DNA of 64,000 nucleotides from Bacteroidota bacterium (GTDB lineage Bacteria; Bacteroidota; Bacteroidia; Chitinophagales; Chitinophagaceae): NCBI GenBank assembly GCA_018267925.1, contig JAFDXO010000121.1, positions 1 to 64,000 of the forward strand, read 5' to 3'. Shown piece by piece: positions 1 to 6,877 of this stretch (position 1 is its first letter; each line of letters starts with the position of its first letter). The notes under the pieces were generated by a model. It saw only the letters and a program-made list of their open reading frames with translations, ran no database searches and was not told where the DNA came from. The position numbers and the translations under genes were made by a program.

Positions 1-49
1 AACAAAAAAATGTGTGTTGGGCAAAAATTAAATCTTTGTCTTGTGTCAT
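1..49 (-). CDS. possible 5' end of the next cassette gene (partial)
   Basis: On the minus strand an ATG at 49 opens a frame (MTQDKDLIFAQHTFFC...) that stays open to the window edge. It begins about 60 bases inside the next putative cassette, whose border is at 111/112, which is a normal leader length for a cassette gene. Only 16 codons are visible, so no function can be given and the gene itself is uncertain. Confidence 0.25.
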   Translation of the reverse strand, partial: MTQDKDLIFAQHTFFC

Positions 50-102
50 TGTCTGCTCGTTTTTTCTGTCCGTTTGGTCTTGGTAGTGTCGTCCGTTACC
101 AT

Positions 103-245
103 TGCTGCCAACGGTTTTGCAGCTTTGCGAGGGCTGGGAAATAGAAGCACTAAAGTTCAATTTAGCACAACTGTTGGATAGAAGTACAAATGTTGAGTTT
201 TGCACTTCACCCCAGCTCTTGCAAAACTGCTCGTTGTCTGCAGGC
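103..245 (-). other. attC-like recombination site (imperfect palindrome) closing the first cassette
   Basis: Read on the minus strand, GCCTGCAGACAACG (245-232) begins 3 bases after the last cassette gene's stop codon. It is followed by an inner arm ending GAGCTGGGG, a central part, the complementary arm CCCAGCCCTCGC...GCAAAAC, and the closing box CGTTGGCAGCA (113-103). The arms pair imperfectly with unpaired bases on one side, as expected for attC sites that recombine as folded single strands. The length of about 143 bp is near the upper end for attC. The outer boxes do not match the classical RYYYAAC/GTTRRRY consensus exactly; only the AAC/GTT core is shared. Confidence 0.65.
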
Positions 246-248
246 ATT

Positions 249-1412
249 TTATTTTATTCGTTTTTTGAGTTCGCTAATATATTGGTCAATTTCGTTTACA
301 ATTTGGTCAGTAAAATTGTTCATTTCAGTTTCATTATTAAGTTCAAAGATTGTTTCTTTATCTATCCACCAAAACTTTCTGAAAATATTAGAATAAGTCC
401 AACCAATATAGTTGTCGTTAGTTACAAAAGTTGGACTCACTTCTTTAAAAATAGTTGCTAAAGAATAAACATTTTCATCAGTCCCTTTAATATTATTTTC
501 GTCTTTCTCTAAATAAAATCCATAGTAAAATCCGTCTCCGTCTTCTGCTATTTCAAATTTTACATTAATCCCACTTTCAGTAGTGCAAATTGTTTGATTT
601 GGTTTTTTTAATCTAATTTGTCTCCAAAATTTGTCATTAACATTTTGTCTAAAAGTGTGGTAAGATTGTGTTATATCATCAATTGCGTTATAAAAATCTT
701 TATTCTGTGAAATCAAATTTATTATATCATTTGTCATTTTTTTGTATTGGTTTTGGTCGGTGTAGTTTTTAATAATCTGCAAATATTGCTTTATTGTTTC
801 ACTTACGTTTGGTTTATCTTTTGAAAAATTGATACAGTTTTCTAACCATCTTGAAATAAAAGACTTGTAAGAAATACAATGAAAATCAATATCGTTTTGG
901 ATTTGATTATTTGTACTCCAAGAACTCGGTTCATTGCCCTCTAAAGTCAAATAAAGCAATATTGCTTTTTTATCAAAATTGAAATAACGCAAAAGTTGAT
1001 TCTGTTGGTCACTGGCAAAAATCTTGTTCTCAATAATTATTCTTCTTTTTTGATTATCAGTTATTTCAATGTCTATTCGTCCACCATTCGTATAGTCTTG
1101 ATTAATAATTCCTGTTGATTTTTCAATTTCTATTTTATAATTTTCAAAATTAAACTTTGCTATAATTTCATTTTTTTCAAATGGAATGAGTTGTGAAATA
1201 AATAGTTTACAAAATTTATTTTTATAACCGTGAGTTCCTTTGCTGTCCAACAGTTCTGCAATGAAATTTGAATGTAACCGAACCTCAAAAGAAGAAACGC
1301 CTAATATTGAAAATATATTAAATCTGCTTCCGTCTTTATCCAAATCATTTTCGTGATTTTTTATAATTGTAGTTACACCGTTTAGGCTTTCTTTTATTTT
1401 TTCAATATTCAT
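249..1412 (-). CDS. PD-(D/E)XK nuclease superfamily protein (PDDEXK_4-like)
   Basis: A 387-residue protein. The N-terminal block (FNIFSILGVSSFEVRLHSNF, then AELLD) and the core GRIDIEI...RRIIIENK fit the PDDEXK_4 family, with Asp114 and Glu128-x-Lys130 as likely metal-binding and catalytic residues, followed by a QNQLLRY segment. Proteins of this family are often called restriction or defence nucleases, but substrates are mostly unknown. The start was set at 1412 because its ATG overlaps the TGA of the upstream gene (ATGA); a longer in-frame extension to 1487 would overlap that gene. It is the last gene of a four-gene operon and its stop abuts the attC-like palindrome. Function in defence is an inference. 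Confidence 0.75.
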   Translation of the reverse strand: MNIEKIKESLNGVTTIIKNHENDLDKDGSRFNIFSILGVSSFEVRLHSNFIAELLDSKGTHGYKNKFCKLFISQLIPFEKNEIIAKFNFENYKIEIEKSTGIINQDYTNGGRIDIEITDNQKRRIIIENKIFASDQQNQLLRYFNFDKKAILLYLTLEGNEPSSWSTNNQIQNDIDFHCISYKSFISRWLENCINFSKDKPNVSETIKQYLQIIKNYTDQNQYKKMTNDIINLISQNKDFYNAIDDITQSYHTFRQNVNDKFWRQIRLKKPNQTICTTESGINVKFEIAEDGDGFYYGFYLEKDENNIKGTDENVYSLATIFKEVSPTFVTNDNYIGWTYSNIFRKFWWIDKETIFELNNETEMNNFTDQIVNEIDQYISELKKRIK

Positions 1413-1636
1413 TTGTTCGTTTGCATTATAACTTCCAAAATTTTTACAGTAATAAAAAGTGTAGTAAAAAATGTTCCAAAAAACCAACCCAATTTTTTTA
1501 CGAAAAGTTCGTATCGGCTATTTACATAATGGTCTCTTCGTGAAAGAAAATAATCAGCATATTTCCAACTTAAAATTGCGGCAAACAGAGATATTGCAAG
1601 TGGAACAATAAGAATTATTTCTTTTGGATAGGTCAT
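1409..1636 (-). CDS. small membrane protein, two predicted helices
   Basis: A 75-residue protein with a hydrophobic segment at about residues 6-24 (ILIVPLAISLFAAIL) and a second at about 50-68 (GWFFGTFFTTLFITVKILEV), joined by a charged, aromatic loop. No family is recognised. It overlaps the genes on both sides by 4 bases (ATGA), so it is almost certainly translationally coupled to them. In this setting it could anchor or partner the downstream nuclease-like protein, but nothing in the sequence proves that. Confidence 0.65.
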   Translation of the reverse strand: MTYPKEIILIVPLAISLFAAILSWKYADYFLSRRDHYVNSRYELFVKKLGWFFGTFFTTLFITVKILEVIMQTNK

Positions 1637-2013
1637 TTTACTACGTTGTCTTTATTTATGTATCCTGTGTAATTACTTCCGTTTTTGGTAAATTCAACCT
1701 TATAGTAGTATTTGGTTTCATCTAAAATATTTACTTCAATTTCAGAATTGTCCTGTATTAAGATATTAGATTTATTATCTGGTTTTTCATAAAGAATGTA
1801 GTTATTTGCCGTAGGTAAATGACTTTCATTTTTACTTTTTGAAAATTCAGCACCGTTTATAAAAAAAGCATACACAAATAAAATTCCAAAAATCCATAAA
1901 TAAATTTTAGGATTAAAGCCAAATACTTTATTGCGTTTTAATTCGTAATCTTCTTTTTCTTTGATCCACTTGCTAATAGAATCTTTTAAAGAGTTGTAGT
2001 CTTGAATATTCAT
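1633..2013 (-). CDS. single-pass membrane protein with C-terminal SH3-like domain
   Basis: A 126-residue protein with a charged N-terminal helix, one membrane segment at about residues 37-53 (IYLWIFGILFVYAFFI), a short linker and a C-terminal part that looks like a bacterial SH3 domain: a Y-(K)-P-D-N-K-S start, an ILDE turn, paired aromatics (YYYKVEF) and the ending GYINKDNVV. Such domains usually bind peptides or cell-wall polymers. It starts 3 bases after the upstream gene and its stop overlaps the next start. The SH3 assignment rests on pattern only. Confidence 0.65.
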   Translation of the reverse strand: MNIQDYNSLKDSISKWIKEKEDYELKRNKVFGFNPKIYLWIFGILFVYAFFINGAEFSKSKNESHLPTANNYILYEKPDNKSNILIQDNSEIEVNILDETKYYYKVEFTKNGSNYTGYINKDNVVK

Positions 2014-2016
2014 AGA

Positions 2017-2382
2017 TTAGTTTAATATATCCCAATGAGTTATGAATCCATTTTCTGAATAAATTTCAGTTTTATATTTTCTTCGTGCGTTGCTTCTTGC
2101 ATTTGGAATTGGTCTGTAAAACCAAGTTTTGTAAATGTTTCCTGGGGTTCTTCTTTCTTCAATGTCATAAGGTTTTCCGTAAACATAGTACATTAAACAT
2201 TCGGGCATTCCTTGCCAAATTTTATCAGATTTCAACCTTTGTAAATCTTCATTTCCTAGAGTTCTTTGAACATTGTTAAATAAATCTTGAGTTGCTTCAA
2301 CATACTCACGTTTTTCTTTTGCTCTGTTTTGGAAAAGTTTAAAAAGGTAAAGTCCAAAAAGAATTAGTAATGCAATTTTCAT
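2017..2382 (-). CDS. small membrane-anchored hypothetical protein
   Basis: A 121-residue protein that starts with a signal-anchor (MKIALLILFGLYLFKLFQ) followed by a charged helix and a conserved-looking block with W-Q-G-M, Y-G-K-P and T-W-F-Y-R. That block resembles the short alpha/beta domains of the BamE/SmpA type in pattern (WxGM...GKPxxI...TW.Y), but the match is weak and no function is claimed. The ATG at 2382 was preferred over a frame extension to 2490, because the extension would run through the attI-like junction and its promoter. It is the first gene of the four-gene cassette. Confidence 0.55.
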   Translation of the reverse strand: MKIALLILFGLYLFKLFQNRAKEKREYVEATQDLFNNVQRTLGNEDLQRLKSDKIWQGMPECLMYYVYGKPYDIEERRTPGNIYKTWFYRPIPNARSNARRKYKTEIYSENGFITHWDILN

Positions 2383-2420
2383 CTTTGTTCGTTGTTTTGA
2401 TTTAGGCTCGGTTGTTTTAT

Positions 2421-2435
2421 GCTTGCAGACAACGC
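2421..2435. other. attI/cassette junction (recombination box)
   Basis: GCTTGCAGACAACGC on the plus strand reads GCG-TTGTCTGCAAGC on the minus strand. Its right part, from the TTG at 2432 on, is complementary to the outer attC box at 232-245: 14 of 15 positions agree when the cassette is imagined circular, with G at 112 joined to T at 2432. This is the relation expected between the start of an integron cassette and its own attC. The cassette would then span 112-2432 (2321 bp). Confidence 0.6.
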
Positions 2436-2436
2436 A

Positions 2437-2466
2437 CAAATATACGAAATCCCACCAATTTTCAAA
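2437..2466 (-). promoter_or_regulatory. Pc-like promoter reading into the cassette
   Basis: On the minus strand TTTG (2466-2463), an 18-bp spacer and TATATTTG (2444-2437) match the Bacteroidota -33/-7 promoter (TTTG, about 19 bp, TAnnTTTG). Transcription would begin near 2430, at the recombination junction itself. The promoter lies on the integrase side of the junction, so it would stay in place and drive whatever cassette is inserted. Confidence 0.55.
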
Positions 2467-2484
2467 ATTTTTCACTGCATTTAT

Positions 2485-2515
2485 TTTCAATGAGTTAGTA
2501 TTTTTACTACCTTTG
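2485..2515 (+). promoter_or_regulatory. promoter of the integrase gene
   Basis: TTTC (2485-2488), a 19-bp spacer and TACCTTTG (2508-2515), 22 bases before the integrase ATG. The -7 core is a full match to TAnnTTTG; the -33 box is a 3 of 4 match. Confidence 0.45.
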
Positions 2516-2516
2516 A

Positions 2517-2557
2517 AATATTCTAAATACGCAGCTAATGAATATTCTAAATACGCA
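2517..2557. repeat. 17-bp direct repeat overlapping the integrase start
   Basis: AATATTCTAAATACGCA occurs at 2517-2533 and again at 2541-2557, a period of 24 bp. The second copy lies inside the first codons of the integrase gene. Classical attI sites carry direct repeats bound by the integrase, so these could be integrase-binding or autoregulatory sites; a chance local duplication is also possible. Confidence 0.6.
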
Positions 2558-3629
2558 ATTCGCTTTTAATCACAAATTGTTCCTCTTTTCGCTTGGTTCA
2601 CATCACGACAAAAAGGTAATTTGGGTGAAATTCGACTACGACCAAAATCTAATCCATCACTTAAGGAGTCATGCCCATGTCTTATGGTCTGCTTCTCAAA
2701 AAGCTTGGTATATGACAGACAATTTAGAGCATCGAAAACTTTGTGGGTTAGAATCCGACTTGGTTGGCAAAGATGTTCTCCTCAAAATATCAGAGGTCAA
2801 TTTACCAGAATTCAAAAAATTCCAAAATATGCTTACCCTCAAAGCCTATTCACTCAATACATGTCGCACTTATTCCATTGAGTTTGCGCAGTTGCTCTAC
2901 GTTCTCAAAAACTATCCTGTGCAAGATCTTCCTAAAGAAAAACTACAAAGCTATTTTCTCTTTTGCCACAACGAATTAAAATTGTCTGAAAACCAAATCC
3001 ACAGTCGCATTAATGCTATTAAGTTCTATTATGAACAGGTACTTCATCAACCCAAAATGTTTTTCGATATTCCTCGCCCCAAAAAGCCCTTGTTGTTGCC
3101 GAAATCACTAAATTCTAACGAAGTGAAACGCCTTTTTTCCGTAACCGAAAATCTCAAACACCGCCTCGTTTTGCAACTTTGCTATGGAATGGGGTTACGT
3201 GTTAGCGAGATTGTAAATTTGAAAATTTCAGACATAGACAGTTTGGATATGAAGGTACGCATAGAAAGAGGAAAAGGCAAAAAAGACCGCTTCGTCAATT
3301 TGCCTAACTTGGTATTGGAAGATTTACGAAAATACTACAAAGAATATCTTCCCAAAGTGTATCTTTTTGAGGGGAGACAGGGCGCACAATATAGTGTTCG
3401 CTCGGCTCAGTTAGTATTCACAGACGCAATGAAAAAAGCTAAAATCAATAAAAAAATTGGGATTCACGGCTTAAGACACAGCTATGCTACGCATCTCTTA
3501 GAATTAGGCACTGATATCTCGTTTATTCAAAAACTATTGGGACACAACGACATCAAAACCACACAGATTTACGCTCATGTTACGGATACATCTGTCGCTA
3601 AGGTTGGTTCACCATTAGACAGAATATGA
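2538..3629 (+). CDS. tyrosine recombinase, putative cassette integrase
   Basis: A 363-residue tyrosine recombinase. Residues 1-75 form an extra N-terminal domain with several Trp, of a kind I associate with Bacteroidota integrases; residues 95-175 are the SAM-like core-binding domain; the catalytic domain carries Arg221 (GLRVSEI), Lys246 in GKGKKDR, His310 and Arg313 (HGLRH), His336 (LLGH) and the nucleophile Tyr345 (IYAHV). The C-terminus VGSPLDRI recalls the VRSPLD end of integron integrases. Only about 58 residues separate GKGKKDR from HGLRH, as in XerC/D, so the additional IntI-specific segment is missing. It diverges from the cassette operon as intI genes do. Recombinase identity is certain; the cassette role is inferred from the neighbouring sites. 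Confidence 0.9.
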   Translation: MNILNTQFAFNHKLFLFSLGSHHDKKVIWVKFDYDQNLIHHLRSHAHVLWSASQKAWYMTDNLEHRKLCGLESDLVGKDVLLKISEVNLPEFKKFQNMLTLKAYSLNTCRTYSIEFAQLLYVLKNYPVQDLPKEKLQSYFLFCHNELKLSENQIHSRINAIKFYYEQVLHQPKMFFDIPRPKKPLLLPKSLNSNEVKRLFSVTENLKHRLVLQLCYGMGLRVSEIVNLKISDIDSLDMKVRIERGKGKKDRFVNLPNLVLEDLRKYYKEYLPKVYLFEGRQGAQYSVRSAQLVFTDAMKKAKINKKIGIHGLRHSYATHLLELGTDISFIQKLLGHNDIKTTQIYAHVTDTSVAKVGSPLDRI

Positions 3630-3646
3630 ACAATACACAACATAGT

Positions 3647-3664
3647 GATATTTAATTAAATATC
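3647..3664. other. perfect AT-rich palindrome after the integrase gene
   Basis: GATATTTAATTAAATATC is a perfect 18-bp palindrome, 17 bases after the integrase stop. It has no loop and no T-run of the terminator kind. Role unknown; it may simply reflect AT-rich sequence. Confidence 0.3.
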
Positions 3665-3768
3665 CTTTGTACAAATAACTTTAGAAGACAAGCCATCGAA
3701 GCCAACACCCAATAGGAATAAGGGTATTCCCTCCCCTATCCGATACAACCACTATGGCTCAATTTCCA

Positions 3769-4473
3769 TCAGGATAAAAATATTTCTGCTTGCCAATAAT
3801 CATAACTTTTTATTTCTTCCGTGTCCATTTTGAAGTCATAAGTTATTTTATTGATCTTGGTAATATCAAAGTCAATTTTAGTTTTAAACAGTTCTCCGTC
3901 ATAAGAGAAGGTATGATATTCTCCATTTTCGCCACACCAATCAATTCCGTCCGGTAGCAATTTTAAAAAGTCATTATTTATTTCCTTTCCGATAAAAGTA
4001 TGATCAAGTTTGTCTGCTTGTGTAACAATAATTTTCGCCTTGATACCCGATTTCAAAAAATCATTACAAATTTCTTCAGAAGTCTTGCCCCAAAGCGGTT
4101 CAACGACTTCTATATCTAATGGGTTTAGCTTACTCTCACGATAAGATTTTACATCAGCTAAAAATATGTCGCCAAAAATGAAGTGTGTTACTTCTTGTTT
4201 TTTGAAATGCTTTATTGCTTCGGTCATTCCTTCTTTATAGGTCTTTGTGTCCCTTGAAAGTGAAACAGTATAAAGGGGAATCCCAATACTGTCAGCTTGT
4301 TTTAAAAGTAATTTCAGCGGTATAGAATGAAGAGAAGATGTTTGTGTTTCTTCGTTGATTGTTGTCAATAGAGAAACAACCTCAAATTCATTTTCTTGAA
4401 GTGTCTTTTGAAGTGCTAAGGCAGAGTCCTTTCCACCACTCCAATTAAATACGGCCTTTTTTCTTCCGTTCAT
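3769..4473 (-). CDS. Dph6-related ATP pyrophosphatase (adenine nucleotide alpha-hydrolase fold)
   Basis: A 234-residue protein with the PP-loop SGGKDS at residues 12-17, the mark of N-type ATP pyrophosphatases that adenylate a substrate. It fits the family of archaeal/eukaryotic Dph6 (diphthine-ammonia ligase): FGDIFLADVKSYRE near the middle and the ending region GENGEYHTF, which is the conserved Dph6 signature. Bacteria lack diphthamide, so the natural substrate is unknown; bacterial members probably amidate or thiolate another molecule. It stands alone, 51 bases downstream of the ABC-F gene on the same strand. Confidence 0.85.
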   Translation of the reverse strand: MNGRKKAVFNWSGGKDSALALQKTLQENEFEVVSLLTTINEETQTSSLHSIPLKLLLKQADSIGIPLYTVSLSRDTKTYKEGMTEAIKHFKKQEVTHFIFGDIFLADVKSYRESKLNPLDIEVVEPLWGKTSEEICNDFLKSGIKAKIIVTQADKLDHTFIGKEINNDFLKLLPDGIDWCGENGEYHTFSYDGELFKTKIDFDITKINKITYDFKMDTEEIKSYDYWQAEIFLS

Positions 4474-4524
4474 CTATTCAAATACTGATAGAGTCTGCGA
4501 TCACTTTTCAATCCCAACAATGGG

Positions 4525-6156
4525 TTAAACTGCGACACTACCATAAAGCTCTTCTTTTAGTGCTTTAACTCGGTCATCTTTGAGATAGTCATCAAATTTC
4601 ATTTCTCTGTCAATCAATCCACCTGGGGTTAGCTCCAATATACGATCAGCCACGGTTTCAGCCAATTCATGGTCGCGCGTGGTAAACAGGATGGTTCCTT
4701 TAAATTCTTTTAAACCGTTATTAAGAGCAGTAATACTTTCCAAATCAAGGTGATTGGTCGGCTCATCCATCATCAAAAGATTTCCTTTAAGCATCATCAT
4801 ACGACTCATCATGCAGCGCATTTTTTCACCGCCGCTTAGCACGTTGCATTTTTTCAATGTTTCCTCACCCGAAAAAAGCATTCTACCTAAAAATCCACGA
4901 ATAAATGTTTCATCTTTTTCTTCCGAATATTGTCGCAACCAGTCAATCAGGTTAAGATCTACTCCATCAAAATATTGTGAATTATCGGATGGCAAATAGG
5001 TTGGCGTAATGGTTACCCCCCATTTGAAATGGCCGGAATAGTCTGTGTCTTCACCGGAAAGAATGGCATAAAACGCACTGGTTGCCAAAGAGTTGGAAGA
5101 CACAATGGCTATTTTTTGTCCGCGTTTCACATCAAAAGATATATTTCGAAACAAGACCTCCCCATTTAGGGTTTTAGTCAAATCTTTAACTTCTAATATT
5201 TGGTCGCCAGCTTCCCGAATCTGATTATTGAAAAGAATTGCCGGATATTTCCTGTTGGATGGACGCATGTCTTCCAGCTTAATTTTATCTAAGGCTTTTT
5301 TCCTACTGGTCGCCTGCTTGGACTTTGAGGCATTTGCCGAGAAACGGGCGATAAACTCTTTCAACTCAGCAATTTTATCTTCCGCTTTACGGTTTTGTTC
5401 TGCACGTTGTTTCAACAAGAGTTGGCTGCTTTCATACCAGAAACTATAGTTACCGGAATAGATGGTAATTTTTCCAAAGTCAATATCTGCAACATGGGTG
5501 CATACGGCATCTAAAAAGTGGCGATCGTGCGATACCACCAATACGATTTTGTCATAATCAGCAAGGAAATTTTCTAACCAACTAATGGTTTCCAGATCCA
5601 GGTCATTGGTCGGTTCGTCTAAAAGTAAAATATCGGGATGTCCAAACAATGCTTGAGCTAAAAGTACTCGTACTTTCTGGTTGCCGTCCAATTCTTTGAG
5701 CAAACGGTTATGAAAATCTTCTTTAATGCCCAAGTTGCTTAACATAGTTGCCGCTACACTTTCGGCATTCCAGCCATCCATTTCGGCAAAAAGTCCTTCA
5801 AGTTCTCCAGCTTTGATGCCGTCTTCTTCCGTAAAATCTTCTTTAGCATAGATTTCATCCTTAGCCTTCATTATATCATAAAGCACAGAATTTCCTCTGA
5901 TAACGGTTTCCAATACCGGTACTTCGTCAAATTCATAGTGGTTTTGGCGCAACACACTCATGCGCATATCTTTCCCTATTTCCACCTTACCTGTTGTAGG
6001 GTCAATCTCGCCAGATAATATTTTAAGAAAGGTAGATTTTCCTGCTCCGTTAGCACCGATTACACCATAGCAATTTCCTTCTGTGAAGCGAATATTTACA
6101 TCTTCAAAAAGAACGCGCTTTCCATAGCGGAGCGATAAATTATTTACAGAAATCAT
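4525..6156 (-). CDS. ABC-F family ATPase, YbiT-like
   Basis: A 543-residue cytoplasmic protein with two ABC domains and no membrane segments. Domain 1 has Walker A GANGAGKST and Walker B LLLDEPTNDLD; the linker (about residues 240-310) is rich in Lys and Glu as in ribosome-binding ABC-F proteins; domain 2 has the signature LSGGEKMR and LMMDEPTNHLD, while its Walker A (SSNSLATSA) is degenerate, a feature of YbiT-type members. ABC-F proteins bind the ribosomal E site and relieve stalling. The start at 6156 (MISVNNLSLRYGK) was chosen over an extension to 6258 because the family begins there and TACCTTTG (minus strand, 6172-6165) sits just upstream. Confidence 0.9.
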   Translation of the reverse strand: MISVNNLSLRYGKRVLFEDVNIRFTEGNCYGVIGANGAGKSTFLKILSGEIDPTTGKVEIGKDMRMSVLRQNHYEFDEVPVLETVIRGNSVLYDIMKAKDEIYAKEDFTEEDGIKAGELEGLFAEMDGWNAESVAATMLSNLGIKEDFHNRLLKELDGNQKVRVLLAQALFGHPDILLLDEPTNDLDLETISWLENFLADYDKIVLVVSHDRHFLDAVCTHVADIDFGKITIYSGNYSFWYESSQLLLKQRAEQNRKAEDKIAELKEFIARFSANASKSKQATSRKKALDKIKLEDMRPSNRKYPAILFNNQIREAGDQILEVKDLTKTLNGEVLFRNISFDVKRGQKIAIVSSNSLATSAFYAILSGEDTDYSGHFKWGVTITPTYLPSDNSQYFDGVDLNLIDWLRQYSEEKDETFIRGFLGRMLFSGEETLKKCNVLSGGEKMRCMMSRMMMLKGNLLMMDEPTNHLDLESITALNNGLKEFKGTILFTTRDHELAETVADRILELTPGGLIDREMKFDDYLKDDRVKALKEELYGSVAV

Positions 6157-6164
6157 AAGGAGCG

Positions 6165-6172
6165 CAAAGGTA
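6165..6172 (-). promoter_or_regulatory. TAnnTTTG core of the ABC-F gene promoter
   Basis: TACCTTTG on the minus strand, ending 9 bases before the ATG at 6156. It implies a very short leader. No convincing -33 box was found. Confidence 0.35.
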
Positions 6173-6219
6173 CGGTATTGTAGCGGCTTTCCATTCAGTG
6201 TTTCATTATTATTGTTGGG

Positions 6220-6251
6220 TTGGATGTGTCTATTATAAAAGTCTAACTTTG
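6220..6251 (+). promoter_or_regulatory. promoter of the DUF3347 lipoprotein gene
   Basis: TTG at 6220-6222 and TAACTTTG at 6244-6251, 18 bases before the ATG at 6270. The -7 core matches TAnnTTTG fully; the spacing of 21 bp is slightly long. Confidence 0.45.
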
Positions 6252-6269
6252 CAGGCAAAATTTAACTTT

Positions 6270-6845
6270 ATGCGTCTTTCGTTTTTCTCCATCTTGATGT
6301 TTTGTTTTTTTGTCGTACTTCTTTCTTGTACGAACAAGCAAAAGGAAGAAACCCAATCGGGAGAAACTCCTATTTCTAAAGCAACACCACAAAGCAAATT
6401 AGATAGCACCGGTACTGCTTTATTAATGACAACTGTTGGCAACTATTATGAACTAAAAGATGCTTTAGTGGCAACCGATGCTGCAAAAGCGGATGCGGCT
6501 GCTCAAAAATTGTTAGCAAGCATGTCCGATCTTCAAGGAAAAGTAAAAGATAGCTCACTATCCCTTCAGATAGATACAATCAACATAGAAAGCAAAGCCT
6601 TAATGGCTGCAACTAATGACCCTAAAACAGAGCAAAAGCGGGTGCATTTTGAAAAAGTTTCCAATGCTATGTTCACCTTGCTTCGTGCTGCTGATCTTAA
6701 AAATGCCGGTGTATATCGCCAACATTGCCCAATGGCATTTAATGACAAAGGTGCTTATTGGTTAAGCAACGAAACTGAAATCAAGAACCCATATTTCGGA
6801 AAAAAAATGTTGGAATGTGGCGAAGTGACCGATAGCCTAAAATAA
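6270..6845 (+). CDS. DUF3347 lipoprotein
   Basis: A 191-residue lipoprotein with a signal peptide and lipobox (VVLLSC, Cys at about 18). The mature part has a helical region and the DUF3347 signature near the C-terminus: HCPMAFNDKGAYWLS, then NPYFGKKMLECG. DUF3347 domains occur in Bacteroidota lipoproteins and at the end of CusB-type adaptors, often near copper or heavy-metal genes; the paired Cys and Met could bind a metal. It lies 32 bases before a TonB-dependent receptor and is probably co-transcribed with it. The start at 6270 gives a clean signal peptide; upstream in-frame codons do not. Confidence 0.8.
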   Translation: MRLSFFSILMFCFFVVLLSCTNKQKEETQSGETPISKATPQSKLDSTGTALLMTTVGNYYELKDALVATDAAKADAAAQKLLASMSDLQGKVKDSSLSLQIDTINIESKALMAATNDPKTEQKRVHFEKVSNAMFTLLRAADLKNAGVYRQHCPMAFNDKGAYWLSNETEIKNPYFGKKMLECGEVTDSLK

Positions 6846-6877
6846 CACCCAAATTTCTATCCAATACCCAATCTACT

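Noticed and set aside
102-461. A plus-strand open frame of 119 codons at the left end.
   Set aside because: It runs through the attC-like palindrome and the 3' end of the nuclease gene on the other strand, has no family pattern, and is explained by the real minus-strand gene.
3647-3664. The perfect palindrome after the integrase as a terminator.
   Set aside because: It has no loop, no GC-rich stem and no T-run, so it is listed only as a palindrome of unknown role.
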